Below, piece by piece: positions 22,656-32,805 of a DNA stretch of 64,000 bases (positions are counted from its first letter, which is position 1; each line of letters opens with the position of its first letter). The DNA lies in the NCBI GenBank assembly GCA_003545705.1, contig QVLQ01000008.1, positions 310,001 through 374,000 of the forward strand, written 5' to 3'. A program made the position numbers and the translations under genes. The stretch is from Acidomyces sp. 'richmondensis'. Taxonomy: Eukaryota > Ascomycota > Dothideomycetes > Mycosphaerellales > Teratosphaeriaceae. A model generated the notes under the pieces. That model was given only the letters and a program-made list of their open reading frames with translations. It had not been told where the DNA came from and made no database searches.

Positions 22656-24760
22656 TTAGGAATTCATGCACCCATAATTTAAAAATTCACCTGCATAAGA
22701 ATTGGAGCAATCGAAAAGAGTCTCCCATGATATGTCTTGAAAAATGTCGAAACTATCCGCTGCACCAATTTTCTGGACGGGAGTCGCTTCACTTCCACCT
22801 TCAAGGCCCCGTTTATGTGCGGCGCTTGTAATGGGAGGCCTAAAAGTATCGAATGGGCCATGCTCGAGGTTCCATTGATTCTTACTTGTGATGATAGATG
22901 AAGGGTTGTGGGGAAGATTCGTCTCTCGAGAAGGTGGAAGGTTTTGATCACTTGAATTATATGATAGGCTGTATGGTCGTTTCCGACTTGGCATGTGATG
23001 TTGTGACATTGCAGTATCTGCCGATTTTTTGCTAGAATCCGAATGCAACCATAAATCACTGAGTAGAGTTGAAGCTTGGTCCCAGCTGGAGGATTTTTGT
23101 TGAAGTTCTTCGTGAAGTGTCCTCAGCGCAATGTAGCACCTCTCAGCAATAGGCCACTGATTCCTCATTTTCTCCAGCAAACGCGCACATCTCGCGATTT
23201 CGCTAATTTAATATCAGTGGGGTAAGTTCCAAATCCTCAGAAGATCCTAACGTACCGTGAACCTTTCGATATGCTGTATTTCTTGATCTGGCAAGCGAAC
23301 GCAATTATGAGGCCAGACATCCACGCTGCGGGGAGAGATCCCGGCCAGTACAAATGTTCCAGTTGCTCAAGAGCAGTCAAAGTTGCTCTCGCCGCGTTTA
23401 AAGCAATTTGCAATCCTGACTGAAACTCGGGCGATGTTCTAGGCAGTGAAAGGGAAGGCCTGTTGATGAGAATGATGAGTTGTTGATAAAGAAATCCAAA
23501 AAAGTTCGCGAACCGGGATCTTGTAGCCGTGGCACCGTTGCTACCCAAAGTTTCAAAAGCCATGACTTGCAAATCTTCAGGGAGGTTATTGAACCAATGA
23601 TCGATGTCCGCGCGAAGAATGAGAGTTTTTTCCAAGCTTATCGATCGCACATGTATGGATTTATGATACAATTCCAAAACTCTGCCTACAAGACGGCAGT
23701 GCTGAATATAGTTGGCCAAGACGGTCTCACGCTGCAGTTTTCTTGAAGGCACATGCTCTTCCTCCTCTTCACTATTTCGATAGCTCGTACATTCTTCGAT
23801 TATCTGCTCCGTAGGATGAACAGGATCATGACCTTGAACCGAATATAAGGCTGAGCGCTTCGGAACGTGAATTTCCTCGGCAAGAGGCACACACACATCG
23901 AGGTCTGAGTCTGACATCGACACTGGAAGTCCAAGGGCCTGACTGAGATAACGATCAAGAGCATAGACACTCCAGAATATCCTCTTTCGGAGGTCCCTAT
24001 CATTATTCGATAGCTGGTCATACCGAAAGGGACATCGATGCAGTCCAGAATGCGTGACTAAGCGCTCCAGAAGGCCAGCTAGACAAGATGCTGTCCGTAG
24101 CGCCATTTTGACGACACATGATAGCTGAGCGGCCAGCACTACTTGTATAGTGACCATGTCATGCCGTATGGTCAACGGCACGACCATTGCGTACAGCTCA
24201 GTGGCAGCCAGAGTTTTATACATTGCCGGTAGTTTTGCTTCGCCGAGATGTGCAGCACCAATGTCGAAAACACATCTGAATATTATTAATTTGCAAATTT
24301 CATCGCGACCAAGCTGACGTTCACCTTGCTCGAAAAGCGTGTGGTCAGTGTATAGCTCATCTAATTCCTCCAAGAATCGAGGACCGGAAAGAAAAGGGAA
24401 GAGAGGGTGCCAATTGCGAAAATATTCCACCGCAAGCTGTCGAGCCACGTCCTTTGGCGGTAGGATGCCGAGACAGCTCTGCGTTATGATCGATATTGGT
24501 CCTGTTTCAACGTCAATGTGCAAAGTCTTTCGCGTGAGAAATGGTTCTTCCTGGCTGGAGTCATCATTTCCGCCAACGGTCTCAGCTGCATCAGGAATGC
24601 GGTTTGAACTTTGGAAGGACGTCGCAAAAGCTTTTCTGACTGTATCAACAAAGAATACTCCACTGCTGCTCCCAACAAACCGGCTCTCCGATGGTGAGCT
24701 GGCAGTCAAACTGCCAATTTCGGTGGCTCCCAGACGATTTTCTAAACCCTCCGTTGGCAT
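22656..24760 (-). CDS. fungal transcription-factor domain protein without a Zn cluster
   Basis: Exons 23256..24760 and 22656..23202 with a 53-nt intron; 683 residues from the first ATG. The frame stays open upstream to about 24828 with protein-like sequence but no ATG, so the true 5' end is unclear. RFVGSSSGVFFVDTVRKAF and HPLFPFLSGPRF introduce the fungal-specific transcription factor (middle homology) domain, with RKRIFWSVYALDRYLS as its core motif. No Cys6 cluster precedes it. The missing N-terminal part, with cluster and coiled coil, is found on the opposite strand 320 bp away. Alone it could act only through a partner. Confidence 0.75.
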
Positions 24761-25080
24761 AGTTTCTATCACTTGTTCAGCCACCGATGGAAGTGCGAAG
24801 ATTTCCTCGCAGTTCGAATAAAGAAGACCTCAGAAGAACCTTATTACAAGAAGTCTTCTTCCCATATATGGGGTTCATGACCATGCCATCAACATGTTGG
24901 TACAATTTCAAGTATGTAGTGTTCGAGACATTGAGACTACGCCCGCGCTAGGCTTCTTCAGGAGACTCTCGGAGAGTGGCTAAAAGATTATCCTCTCTTC
25001 CCATGGGGGGGAATCAAGATGTATACTTGTGCTTGCAGTAGTCAGGCCATATCAACCTTCAACGAGAACTGGTTTAGAAA

Positions 25081-26109
25081 ATGCGACTATCTCGTATTTC
25101 TTTAGCTTGTAATCCTTGTCGAGCACGGCGTCAAAAAGTATGATGCAACCATGCCGCTGCAATCTCTCTGGCCAGCACTAACCATATACCAATATGTGTA
25201 GTGCAGTGGAGATAAGTGAGTCGTATAGTCTACCTCTGTATGGAATTTCGACTCATGAATCCATCAGGCCTGTCTGCGACCAATGCAAAGATAATCAGAT
25301 GTGCACATGGGCCGAACAGAGGCGGCGGTCCGTATTATCTTTGCGAGAAATTCCACTTTGAATGGCAATTAATGGTTGATTTTAGAGGCCCGGCAAAGAA
25401 CTATTTGCAAAAGCTGCAATACCGCTTGCGCGAGACAGAAAGTGTGTTGATTTCTATTCTACCGCATATCACAGACACGCAGCTCGATTCAGCAATGGCA
25501 GTTATCAGGGAGCATCGAAATAATGCTAATAGCACGAGCTTGAGATCTATGAAAATGGATCTAGACTACTGGGACTCCTACTCATTGAAGTCACCTTCTG
25601 AAATACGCAGATGGGAGTCTGACCAGCGGACACGCATCGGTATCAGCCAAACATCAATGGATGAATCTCTCCGAATCCCGTGTTCCATGGCGCCTGCCCA
25701 ACCAATTTCCTCTCTAGAAGGGCAAATTTTTGAACAATCTAATTCATATGATCAAGGGCTAGAAACAGATATCCTTGAGGAGTGTGGCCCACTTCCTCCA
25801 AGTCGATGTGCTGGCACCTGCCAGCAGATGGTACGTAGTCAAGCGGAAGTGCGGGAGTCGAGGAGGGACCGAGATGGACAGGAGGCTGAAACTGCTGAAG
25901 GATCATGGAATAGGGCGGCCAGTGTTGATATTCAGCAGCTCATAACAACTGTCTCAACTCGCCGCAGATCTCTTAGCACGCTTAGACCAAGCCGCAAGTC
26001 CGAGGGTGAAACCGATGTCATGGAAGAAACATACGCACACAGGCAAGCAGCAGCAACAGATGTTATGTTGACTCACAATAATGAATCGACCGAAGATCTT
26101 TTCTGGTGA
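25081..26109 (+). CDS. Zn2Cys6 DNA-binding protein lacking an activation/middle domain
   Basis: Four exons fit: 25081..25137, 25202..25215 (14 nt), 25268..25327 and 25386..26109; 284 residues. Splicing yields a complete Cys6 cluster (ACNPCRARRQK, CSGDK, PVCDQCKDNQMC) followed by RRRGPAKNY and a leucine-type helix (LQKLQYRLRETE), the usual dimerisation linker. YWDSYSLKSPSEIRRW then matches the linker conserved in this regulator group. The spacing between the last two Cys is five residues, one less than usual. The frame ends without the middle homology domain. It could bind DNA as a dimer but has no visible effector domain. Confidence 0.75.
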
Positions 26110-26338
26110 ATGCGCACGCCGATTCCATCGCCCATGGATTCCGCATCAATATGGGAACCTCAAGCAGTGCTGCAGACACAAAATGACGAGCTTTGTTGCA
26201 CGTTATTCTAAGATGGGTTTGATTGTTCGTGACATCTTCATTTGCTGATTGGAAGAACAATGTCCTCAACCCTGGGATAAACCTCATAAGCAGGCATGTA
26301 AGAGTTCACTTTCCAGGCATTAGTCGTTACGGGCAAGC

Positions 26339-27225
26339 TTAAAGACCTGCGATTTTTAACGACCTACCAAATTTAATGACATCTGCATCACTCATTCCTG
26401 TTCCTGTTTGGCATTGGAGCTTTTGTTCCTGTTCAAGGCGCCATTCGTAAATGTAGTGAAGCTCTTCTGCGTCCTGGTGAATAAGCATATCTAGATGTTC
26501 CGGTCCCATGAAAAGCCTGTTGTATTCTTGTAACTGGTCATTCATGTAGTATTATAGGTCACTCACGGTATGCTGAGAAAGAGTTGACGACAGACATGGA
26601 GCACCTAAAGAATAGTTTCTCAGCATTGTCAGTCTTATATGAGAGACAAGGGGTCGAACTTTTCCATACCATCACGGCTGAGTGGCTTCGTGATGCTATG
26701 ACACAATAGAGCTTTCTCTCAGAGATCGGAAGCCGACACACCATCATTCCAATATTACACAATCCAAATTCAGTTCTTCCCCATCTCCCAAGTACACCTT
26801 AACCCTATCTCCTTGTCCTTCCCTTGCCGATTTGTCAAAATTTGGCCAAAAATAATCCCTTCACGCCCATTTCTGTGATCAGGCCAATTCTCAGTTCGAA
26901 ATTGGTCAATCCAAGTCTTTGCCAAAATAAGATCGTGTGTACCTGGCTGGCCTCTAGTCCAAAGTGACTCATTTCCTGGATACAATAATTGCGACACCTG
27001 TCGGTCTTTGTATGTGACATAAAAATCATTGGGAGAGATAGTCTTCGATCGAAACCCATATCCCTTTAGTTTTGCTCCCAACAAAGCCGATATTGTGGAT
27101 TTTTCCGTGCCTTGCAAACCTGAGATGCTGATAATTTAAAGTCCACGCTTGTATACAGTTTGGGGTTCTAGGTGCGAGTAAATTCTGCCGGCCTTGACGC
27201 CCCGGAGATGAGGAAGGATGAAGCA
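26339..27225 (-). pseudogene. D-glycerate kinase-like (Tda10-type) P-loop kinase relic
   Basis: Conserved blocks occur in order on the minus strand: SGLQGTEKSTIS (P-loop), DFYVTYKDR, YPGNESLWTRGQPGTHDL, then NDQLQEYNRLFMGPEHLD and IHQDAEELHYIYEWRLEQE at the C-terminus. These are characteristic of the fungal glycerate-kinase/uridine-kinase-like family. The P-loop reads GTEKST where GxGKST is expected (a GGA-to-GAA change). A TAA lies just upstream at 27136-27138, and several stops and frame changes separate the middle and end blocks. The gene is dead. Family activity: phosphorylation of D-glycerate, the exit step to glycolysis. Confidence 0.75.
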
Positions 27226-27226
27226 A

Positions 27227-27623
27227 GCCAGAAGATTGACTTTGCTCTCATCATTTATGCACGCCCCATCATCGTATTTAACACTACCAAGCCCCATAGT
27301 GATATCTGGAGAAATTAAGAAGGTATTTCGTCGTCCATACAGTCGTTCATAAACAGTATTGATACCAAAATAACCAGCCTAAGGTTTGTTCCAAACAACA
27401 TGAAGGTTTGATGATGAGAGGTCTACGTGTTACCGTTAGGGGTTTTCGCCTGTTCTTGCAGAATCTGTATTTCCTGTACCATTACTTCAATTTTGAACTA
27501 TCCATTACTGAAAATTTCACAGGAATGAGAGGTTTTATGCCAATAAACATTTGTTGTGTGATAAGCAATCAATGTCCAGCAATCTAAAATAATAAAGATA
27601 TAAAGATGCCCGTGCTGCCATTT
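27227..27623. other. AT-rich intergenic region
   Basis: 397 bp between the kinase relic and the end of the tartrate-type dehydrogenase gene. Nothing recognisable beyond AT-rich sequence suited to 3' signals. Confidence 0.35.
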
Positions 27624-28785
27624 CTACGGAGTCTTTGACGAATTCTCACAAACTTTTGTCTTCTCAAGTTCCCGACATACCGCCTCAGTTACTTCCACAG
27701 TGTTAGAAGTGCCACCAAGATCTGCTGTAAGAATACCCGCCTCGCAAACTCGCATTACGGACTGTAACAAAAGGTCGGCTGCGTCTTTTTCACCAAGCCA
27801 AGATAGCATCTCTGCAGCAGACCAAAATGTCGCCACCGGATTTGCCACGCCCTTGCCCGTAATATCAAATGCACTTCCATGCACAGGTTCGAAGATGGAA
27901 GGATTCGTTCTTGTCGGGTCAAGATTGCTCGATGGTGCAACGCCGATAGATCCTGCAAGAGCAGCGGCTAAATCCGAAATAATATCCATGTGAAGGTTTG
28001 TGCCAACAATTGTATCTAACGACTTTGGATTTGAGACCATGCGTACAGTCATGGCATCAACTAGCATCTTGTCCACTTTCACATCTGGAAAATCTTTCGC
28101 TATCTCTGCGGCAACCTCGTCCCACAACACCATCCCGTTCCGCATGGAATTACTCTTGGTCACCACCGTCAGGAATTTTCTTGGCCGGGATCGTGCGGTT
28201 TCAAATGCGAAGCGCATGATACGTTCGATCCCAACACGAGTAAAAATTGCAACTTCAGTCGCGATTTCCCAAGGCTGGTTCTTGTGCGTGCGCCCGCCTT
28301 GTCCAGCATACTCGCCTTCAGAATTTTCTCGTATTATTATCCAGTCAATATCTTCATTTTTAGCATTACGAAGCGCACACTGAGTGCCTGGGAAGGTTCG
28401 TATAGGTCTAACGTTCGCATAGAGTTGAAGGGGTCCTCTGAGGGCAAGGAGAAGACCCCACAAGGATATGTGATCGGGGACATCTAGGTGGTGTTTTAGT
28501 ATCAGCTATAATGGACGAAACCTGACTTAGAAACGAACCTGGCGCGCCAACGGCACCGAAGAGTGCAGCATCGAAGCCACGCATGATTTCCAGAACATTG
28601 CTGTCTACATATTTTCCAGTGGTTTTGTAGTAGTTCGAGCCCCATGGTATGTGCACAACGTCTAGATCAAATGTTCCTAGGGTTTTAGTCAAAACCTTTA
28701 GGACGGTCAAGGCTGCATCAACAACTTCAGGTCCAATCCCATCCCCAGGTATCGAAGCGATCTTGTATGTTCGGCTTTTCTTCAT
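27624..28785 (-). CDS. tartrate dehydrogenase/decarboxylase (D-malate/isopropylmalate dehydrogenase family)
   Basis: Exons 28539..28785 and 27624..28483 with a 55-nt intron; 368 residues, the usual family length. The N-terminus has IPGDGIGPEVVDA. RENSEGEYAGQGGR, VTKSNSMRNGMVLW and the metal-binding DIISDLAAALAGS segment follow, and FEPVHGSAFDITGKG lies near the end. The RENSEGEY/GGR context resembles tartrate and D-malate dehydrogenases more than LeuB. Such enzymes use NAD+ and Mn2+ to decarboxylate D-malate to pyruvate or meso-tartrate to D-glycerate, and to oxidise (+)-tartrate. The open frame is intact although a RIP-affected transposon island starts about 200 bp upstream. Confidence 0.87.
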
Positions 28786-29000
28786 TGTGTCACACCAACG
28801 AGAGTCAGCAAACGTTTTTGCAAAAAGATTTTAATTAAAAATTCGACCAAAGCAACAGAGGGGGATATCATCAAGTAGTTAGAACCCGGAATGTGCCAAA
28901 ATATTAACAATGTATCATGAAACGATTAGGCTCATTATCTGCAATACCGTGATTGGCCGCGGATCTGACGGATAAATCAGTATTAGAATACGAAGCTCAC

Positions 29001-30130
29001 TAGCGCTTAGTGGATAAGAAGAAAGATGAGAAGGATCAGACTCATAAGGCGCTCAGAGGCGACGATATCTACGTCTTTGCTCAGGCAGAGCTCTTCGATC
29101 TGCACGCTGTTGAGGATGCCACATAGGATATTAAGAAGATTCGACTTACTGCGTTTTATATTAGACTGGCTGAGAAGAAGCACTTCAAGACTAATGTATC
29201 GTCGCAGAGCGAATACGAAGAGGTCATTAACAGAGCTCTTCGCTAGCACTACGAGGGTTATAAAGGTATCCGCATTGACTTGGAGTTGATCGTTGAGAAG
29301 AGAGCAGTGCCGCCAACGCAGCAACCTCAGACGCAGTCAACGGCTCCAAGGCAACGGAATACTGCTACTAATCGTCAGCTTACAGCAGCTGCTAGTGTCC
29401 TTAAAGAATAAGAAGCTAACGGCGATTTCAGCGCTGGTTTGCGAGCTCACTGGTCTTGCAACGTTAACAGTTGTCCGAATAAAATTAAGGGGAAGTACTG
29501 CTTCCGGATAGGCGCCAATACCGCTAAGAATCACTATCCTCTAACTAAGGATATCACTCTCGCTTGGACTAAAGACATACGTGATGCTATCAGCTCAGAA
29601 ATCGAGCCTTCTGGAAGGTATAGAATCTACTGATAAAGGCGAGAGAGCGATTAGCAGAGCAGTCTTTTAGCTATAAGAAGAAGAGCAATCAACTGCAGTT
29701 AACCAGTACTTACTAAGGGCTGATAATTCTTAACCAATTCTTCGGATATAGTGCCAATAACCTACCGCTAGGTTAATAGCCTCGTCGCTATATAAGTCTC
29801 CCAAACGATCTACCGTCTTCGTAGTTAACAGATACGCTGCCTACTACCTTATTCGAGCAATTCTTTAAGTTCTGCCGAACGCAGTTCGATTAGCGTAGTC
29901 ATAAGTCGGATCTTAATATAATCTTCACAAAACTGGAGTCTAATAGATATGATTTGAAGGCCCTAGAGACTTGTAGTAGGGATACCTGGGCAGGGCTTCA
30001 ATTGAAAGGCGGTCAGTTTGATAAAGTAAAGACGTCTATTACAAAGTTTCGCAAATCGCGACGAGCGTAGCGAATTGCGACGAGGGTAGTAACGTAAGGG
30101 AGTAGTTATACGCTTCGCGGATAAGATATA
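29001..30130 (+). mobile_element. degraded transposable-element ORF
   Basis: One reading frame from 29004 to 29633 looks like protein (about 210 codons) but carries stops at 29124-29126 (TAG), 29244-29246 (TAG) and 29409-29411 (TAA), each one C-to-T step from a Gln codon. Near the end is a Cys/His-rich block (WSCNVNSCPNKIKGKYC, then HYPLTKDITLAW). A second protein-like block lies at about 29,925-30,065 (KLESNRYDLKALETC, DTWAGLQLKGGQFDKVKTS). I take it for a fungal repeat-borne ORF mutated by RIP; I cannot name the family. Confidence 0.5.
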
Positions 30131-30404
30131 GATCGGTTATCTTCTAACTACGATATCTATGCAACCACTCCACCTATTCTTGCTCTAACAAGCTGAGATT
30201 GTAGCCTAGTGTCTACGCTACCTAGGGAAAACAACTCGGTATTGATACCTCTATTAGTTGTAAAGTTATCGCCCTAAAGCGACGATAGCTATATATCATT
30301 ATTGTAGCTAAGAAAGTCCGAAATTTTCGCACCTTGCTCTTAAAATTCATTCTTTAAACAATAACTATCTGTATCTACAGTCTTTGAAGTACTATAGCGC
30401 TTTG

Positions 30405-30622
30405 CTACCGACACTGCTCAATTGCTGCCCTAAGAAAGAGAGGGAACTCTGGATACCACTTAGCCTCATCAAAATGGCGCTTTATCCACGCCTTCAGCGT
30501 ACTGAATGTGGTCTCGATCGGATTGAAGTCAGGAGAATAGGGCGGTAGGTATTCGATGGATACGCCGTAGTAAGAGAGCTAGTCTTCTATACTAAGGTTC
30601 CAATGGATAGAAGCGTTATCTA
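30405..30622 (-). mobile_element. Tc1/mariner-type transposase fragment (DDE C-terminal end)
   Basis: The minus strand encodes DNASIHWNLSIED, a TAG, then IEYLPPYSPDFNPIETTFS and LKAWIKRHFDEAKW, ending at the TAG at 30405-30407. This is the conserved last third of Tc1/mariner-like DDE transposases, with the second catalytic Asp (DNASIH) and the acidic residue in NPIE. The N-terminal part is missing: a 460-bp inverted-repeat element abuts it at 30623. Confidence 0.75.
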
Positions 30623-31082
30623 CAACCGCGGAAAAAAGTTTCGCGCACGCCAAGACTTTCGCGAATTGGTCGCGTTTCTTATACCATAGGGAAAATTAGA
30701 CCGTTATTAAGCTCTTTTTCTTTCTGTAGTCCTCAGAATAAGGAATTCAATCGTTTAATAGTCGATTTTGAGGGGTTTGTTATTGCTATAGTAGTCTTAG
30801 CTACATTGTCCAATGCAGTGTCCTTACGATAAGTACGGATCTGAGCTACAACGTAGTCTGGCTGGCGACGATCTATAGTGACTGCAAGGCGCAAAAACCG
30901 GCGGCAAGACTGCCTCTTAGCGACTGAAAACAACACCTTAAAGTAATAATATACCTTTAACTTGAAAGATTTTGCTTTATATCGCTTTAAAAGATAGCTA
31001 TATACTGCTATATACACCGTTTGGTAAGAAGCGCAGCACTGCCCGCAAGTCTTGGCGTGCGCGAAACTTTTTTCCGCTGTTG
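30623..31082. mobile_element. 460-bp TIR element (MITE-like) with TA target duplication
   Basis: The ends are inverted repeats of about 36 bp: 30623-30658 and 31047-31082 share a near-identical core (GCGGAAAAAAGTTTCGCGCA, then CGCCAAGACTT). TA dinucleotides flank both sides (30621-30622 and 31083-31084), as for Tc1/mariner-class elements. The interior has no convincing transposase. It lies directly beside the transposase fragment and the start of the Fot1-like element. Confidence 0.75.
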
Positions 31083-31314
31083 TAACGTCATCCGCGGGGA
31101 AGCGGAACACGCGCAGAAGCGGAACACGAATCTTATGTCTACTATCTTCAATTTACTATTGCAACCGCAATAATGGCCCGTTCACTAAAGCGACAGCCTG
31201 TCTCGGAAGCTAATATCAACGCGGCTATAGAGTCGTATCACGAAAAGGCGTATCCTTCAATGCGGGCGGCTGCTCGAGCGTTTAATGTTCCTCCTCCAAC
31301 TCTCCACACCCGCC

Positions 31315-31649
31315 TGTTATGACTATTGGTCACGTGATGATCAGGTGACCTGAAGTCACGTGGTTGGTACTCGTTTGAAGAGGAGTGTCAAGGCAGCGAA
31401 GTTGAAGCAGAAGTTATTATTCCAACCAATGAGATTAACAATTGAGTTGAACACGAAGTCGAAGCTTAAGGCTTCCGTCTTCGATTCCTATATACTGTTC
31501 GTAATTCGTATGAGCACCCTGAGCACTGTAAGCACTTCGAGGGTGCTCCGGTGCTCGTGGTGCTCTTGTTCTGATTGGTCCAATTTTCCGGCTACCGCTC
31601 GTAGGGCGGAGCTTCGGTAAACCTTCCTTGTTTGTCATGACCCGTAACA
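31315..31649. repeat. solo LTR, 335 bp, with 5-bp target duplication
   Basis: It begins TGTTATGAC and ends CCGTAACA, so the termini form a perfect TGTTA/TAACA inverted pair. CCGCC flanks both sides (31310-31314 and 31650-31654). It sits inside the Fot1-like transposase frame. There is no internal retrotransposon sequence, so it is a solo LTR left by recombination, or a short LTR-ended element. Confidence 0.8.
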
Positions 31650-31994
31650 CCGCCTAGCTGGATGTACTTCACGGTCGCAAGCCTACAAATCTGCTCAGAT
31701 CCTCTCAAATGCTGAAGAAAAGACATTAGTACGATAGATATCACGACTCTGTAGGACTGGATTTCCAGCATTACCTAAGTTGGTTGTGGAGATGGCTGAG
31801 GAAGTCCGTCGGTCCCGCTTTCAGCTCTCGCAGTCACTACCGTTAACCTTACGACCAATCGGTGAGCACTGGATTGATCGCTTCCGCATACGGCATCTAG
31901 AGATCCAAGGCATCTGGGCTCGTCAAATTGAGAGTGCGCGACATACTGCGATCAACGTGGACGTAGTAAAGACGTAGTTTGATGCTATAACTGA

Positions 31995-32193
31995 TACAGG
32001 ATACCTCAACCAGGTATCTCGCAGCGTGTACAGGTCCCCGACTAAACAGTCAGTACGAGGTAGAACTGATTACTGCTTTCTGTGAGTCGCATGCGCTGCG
32101 AAAGAGTAATCAGTGCGCCAAGCCACCGAGACCGGCGCACGTGATCTCCTTTTGGGGACTATCCACGAGAGTCCTACAACACCTCCTGTAACA
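31995..32193. mobile_element. 199-bp non-autonomous element (hAT-like), copy 1
   Basis: It starts TACAGG and ends CCTGTAACA, a short imperfect terminal inversion. The 8-bp sequence ATAACTGA occurs on both sides (31987-31994 and 32194-32201), the duplication length typical of hAT elements. Its excision restores the transposase reading frame exactly. A second copy in inverted orientation lies at 32806-33006. Confidence 0.75.
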
Positions 32194-32531
32194 ATAACTG
32201 AGCTTCAAATCTATCACTACTACCGTCCGGATTGCATCTACAATATAGACGAGTCCGGATTTGCTATCGGAACAAGTCAGTTATTAAGGGTACTTATAAA
32301 TCTTCGCGAAGAATAAAGCTAGAAAGTAATAAATAGTCGTCAAGAATGGATTACTGCAATCGAATGTGTTAGCGCTATAGGCATCGCAATCCTACTACCG
32401 ATCATCTTTAAGGCGAAACATACCAACACAGCTTGGATCCTACAAGATACACCATTAGATTGGAGGTTCTCAACAAGTAATAGTGGCTGGACGTCTAATA
32501 GCTATGCGTATAAGTAGCTAACAACGGTATT

Positions 32532-32779
32532 TGTTACAGGCAAGGCCTATGCTATCTGGACTCAGCTCAGCTGCCTATGAATCAGGGCTGAAGCCCAAGT
32601 GTGGGGTTATGACTCGGGGAGGAACACTATTTCTTCTGTGCAAATTCTGATCCTTTTGTAACCCTTGGAGCTACCTCTTGTCAGATAGGTACACTGTATA
32701 CTTGTTGATCTGCCAGTCATCTCAGTTTCCTCAGTTGCAGCTATACCAACATCTGCCTGTCTGCCTGACACCCGTGATA
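32532..32779. repeat. 248-bp insertion with 5-bp target duplication
   Basis: It begins TGTTACAGGCAAGG and ends CCCGTGATA. GTATT occurs immediately before (32527-32531) and after (32780-32784). Removing it joins ACG GTA TT to CGAG and restores the Fot1-type LTTVFEPSTK reading. It may be a degraded solo LTR: the 5-bp duplication and TG start fit, the TA end does not. Confidence 0.65.
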
Positions 32780-32805
32780 GTATTCGAGCCGTCGACGAAG
32801 CTAGC

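Larger units (their letters stand above)
31173..32805 (+). mobile_element. Fot1/pogo-like transposase, RIP-degraded, with three nested insertions
   Basis: The frame starts at the ATG 31173 (MARSLKRQPVSEANINAAI) with a pogo-type helix-turn-helix. It continues through MAEEVRRSRFQLSQS, PIGEHWIDRF and IYNIDESGFAIG (first catalytic Asp region) to EWITAIECVSAIGIA, KAKHTNTAW, DWRFSTSNSGWTSN and LTTVFEPSTKLA. Three insertions interrupt it at 31315-31649, 31995-32193 and 32532-32779. Removing each, with one copy of its target duplication, keeps the frame open. Stops remain at 31735, 31975, 32314, 32320 and 32515, all one transition from Trp or Gln codons. Direct 5' flank: TA at 31083-31084. The C-terminal catalytic end is lost at the repeat starting at 32806. 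Confidence 0.85.

Noticed and set aside
25138..25201. Zn2Cys6 gene as a pseudogene because of the stop after RRQKV
   Set aside because: The apparent break is an intron; splicing via a 14-nt exon gives a full Cys6 cluster in frame.
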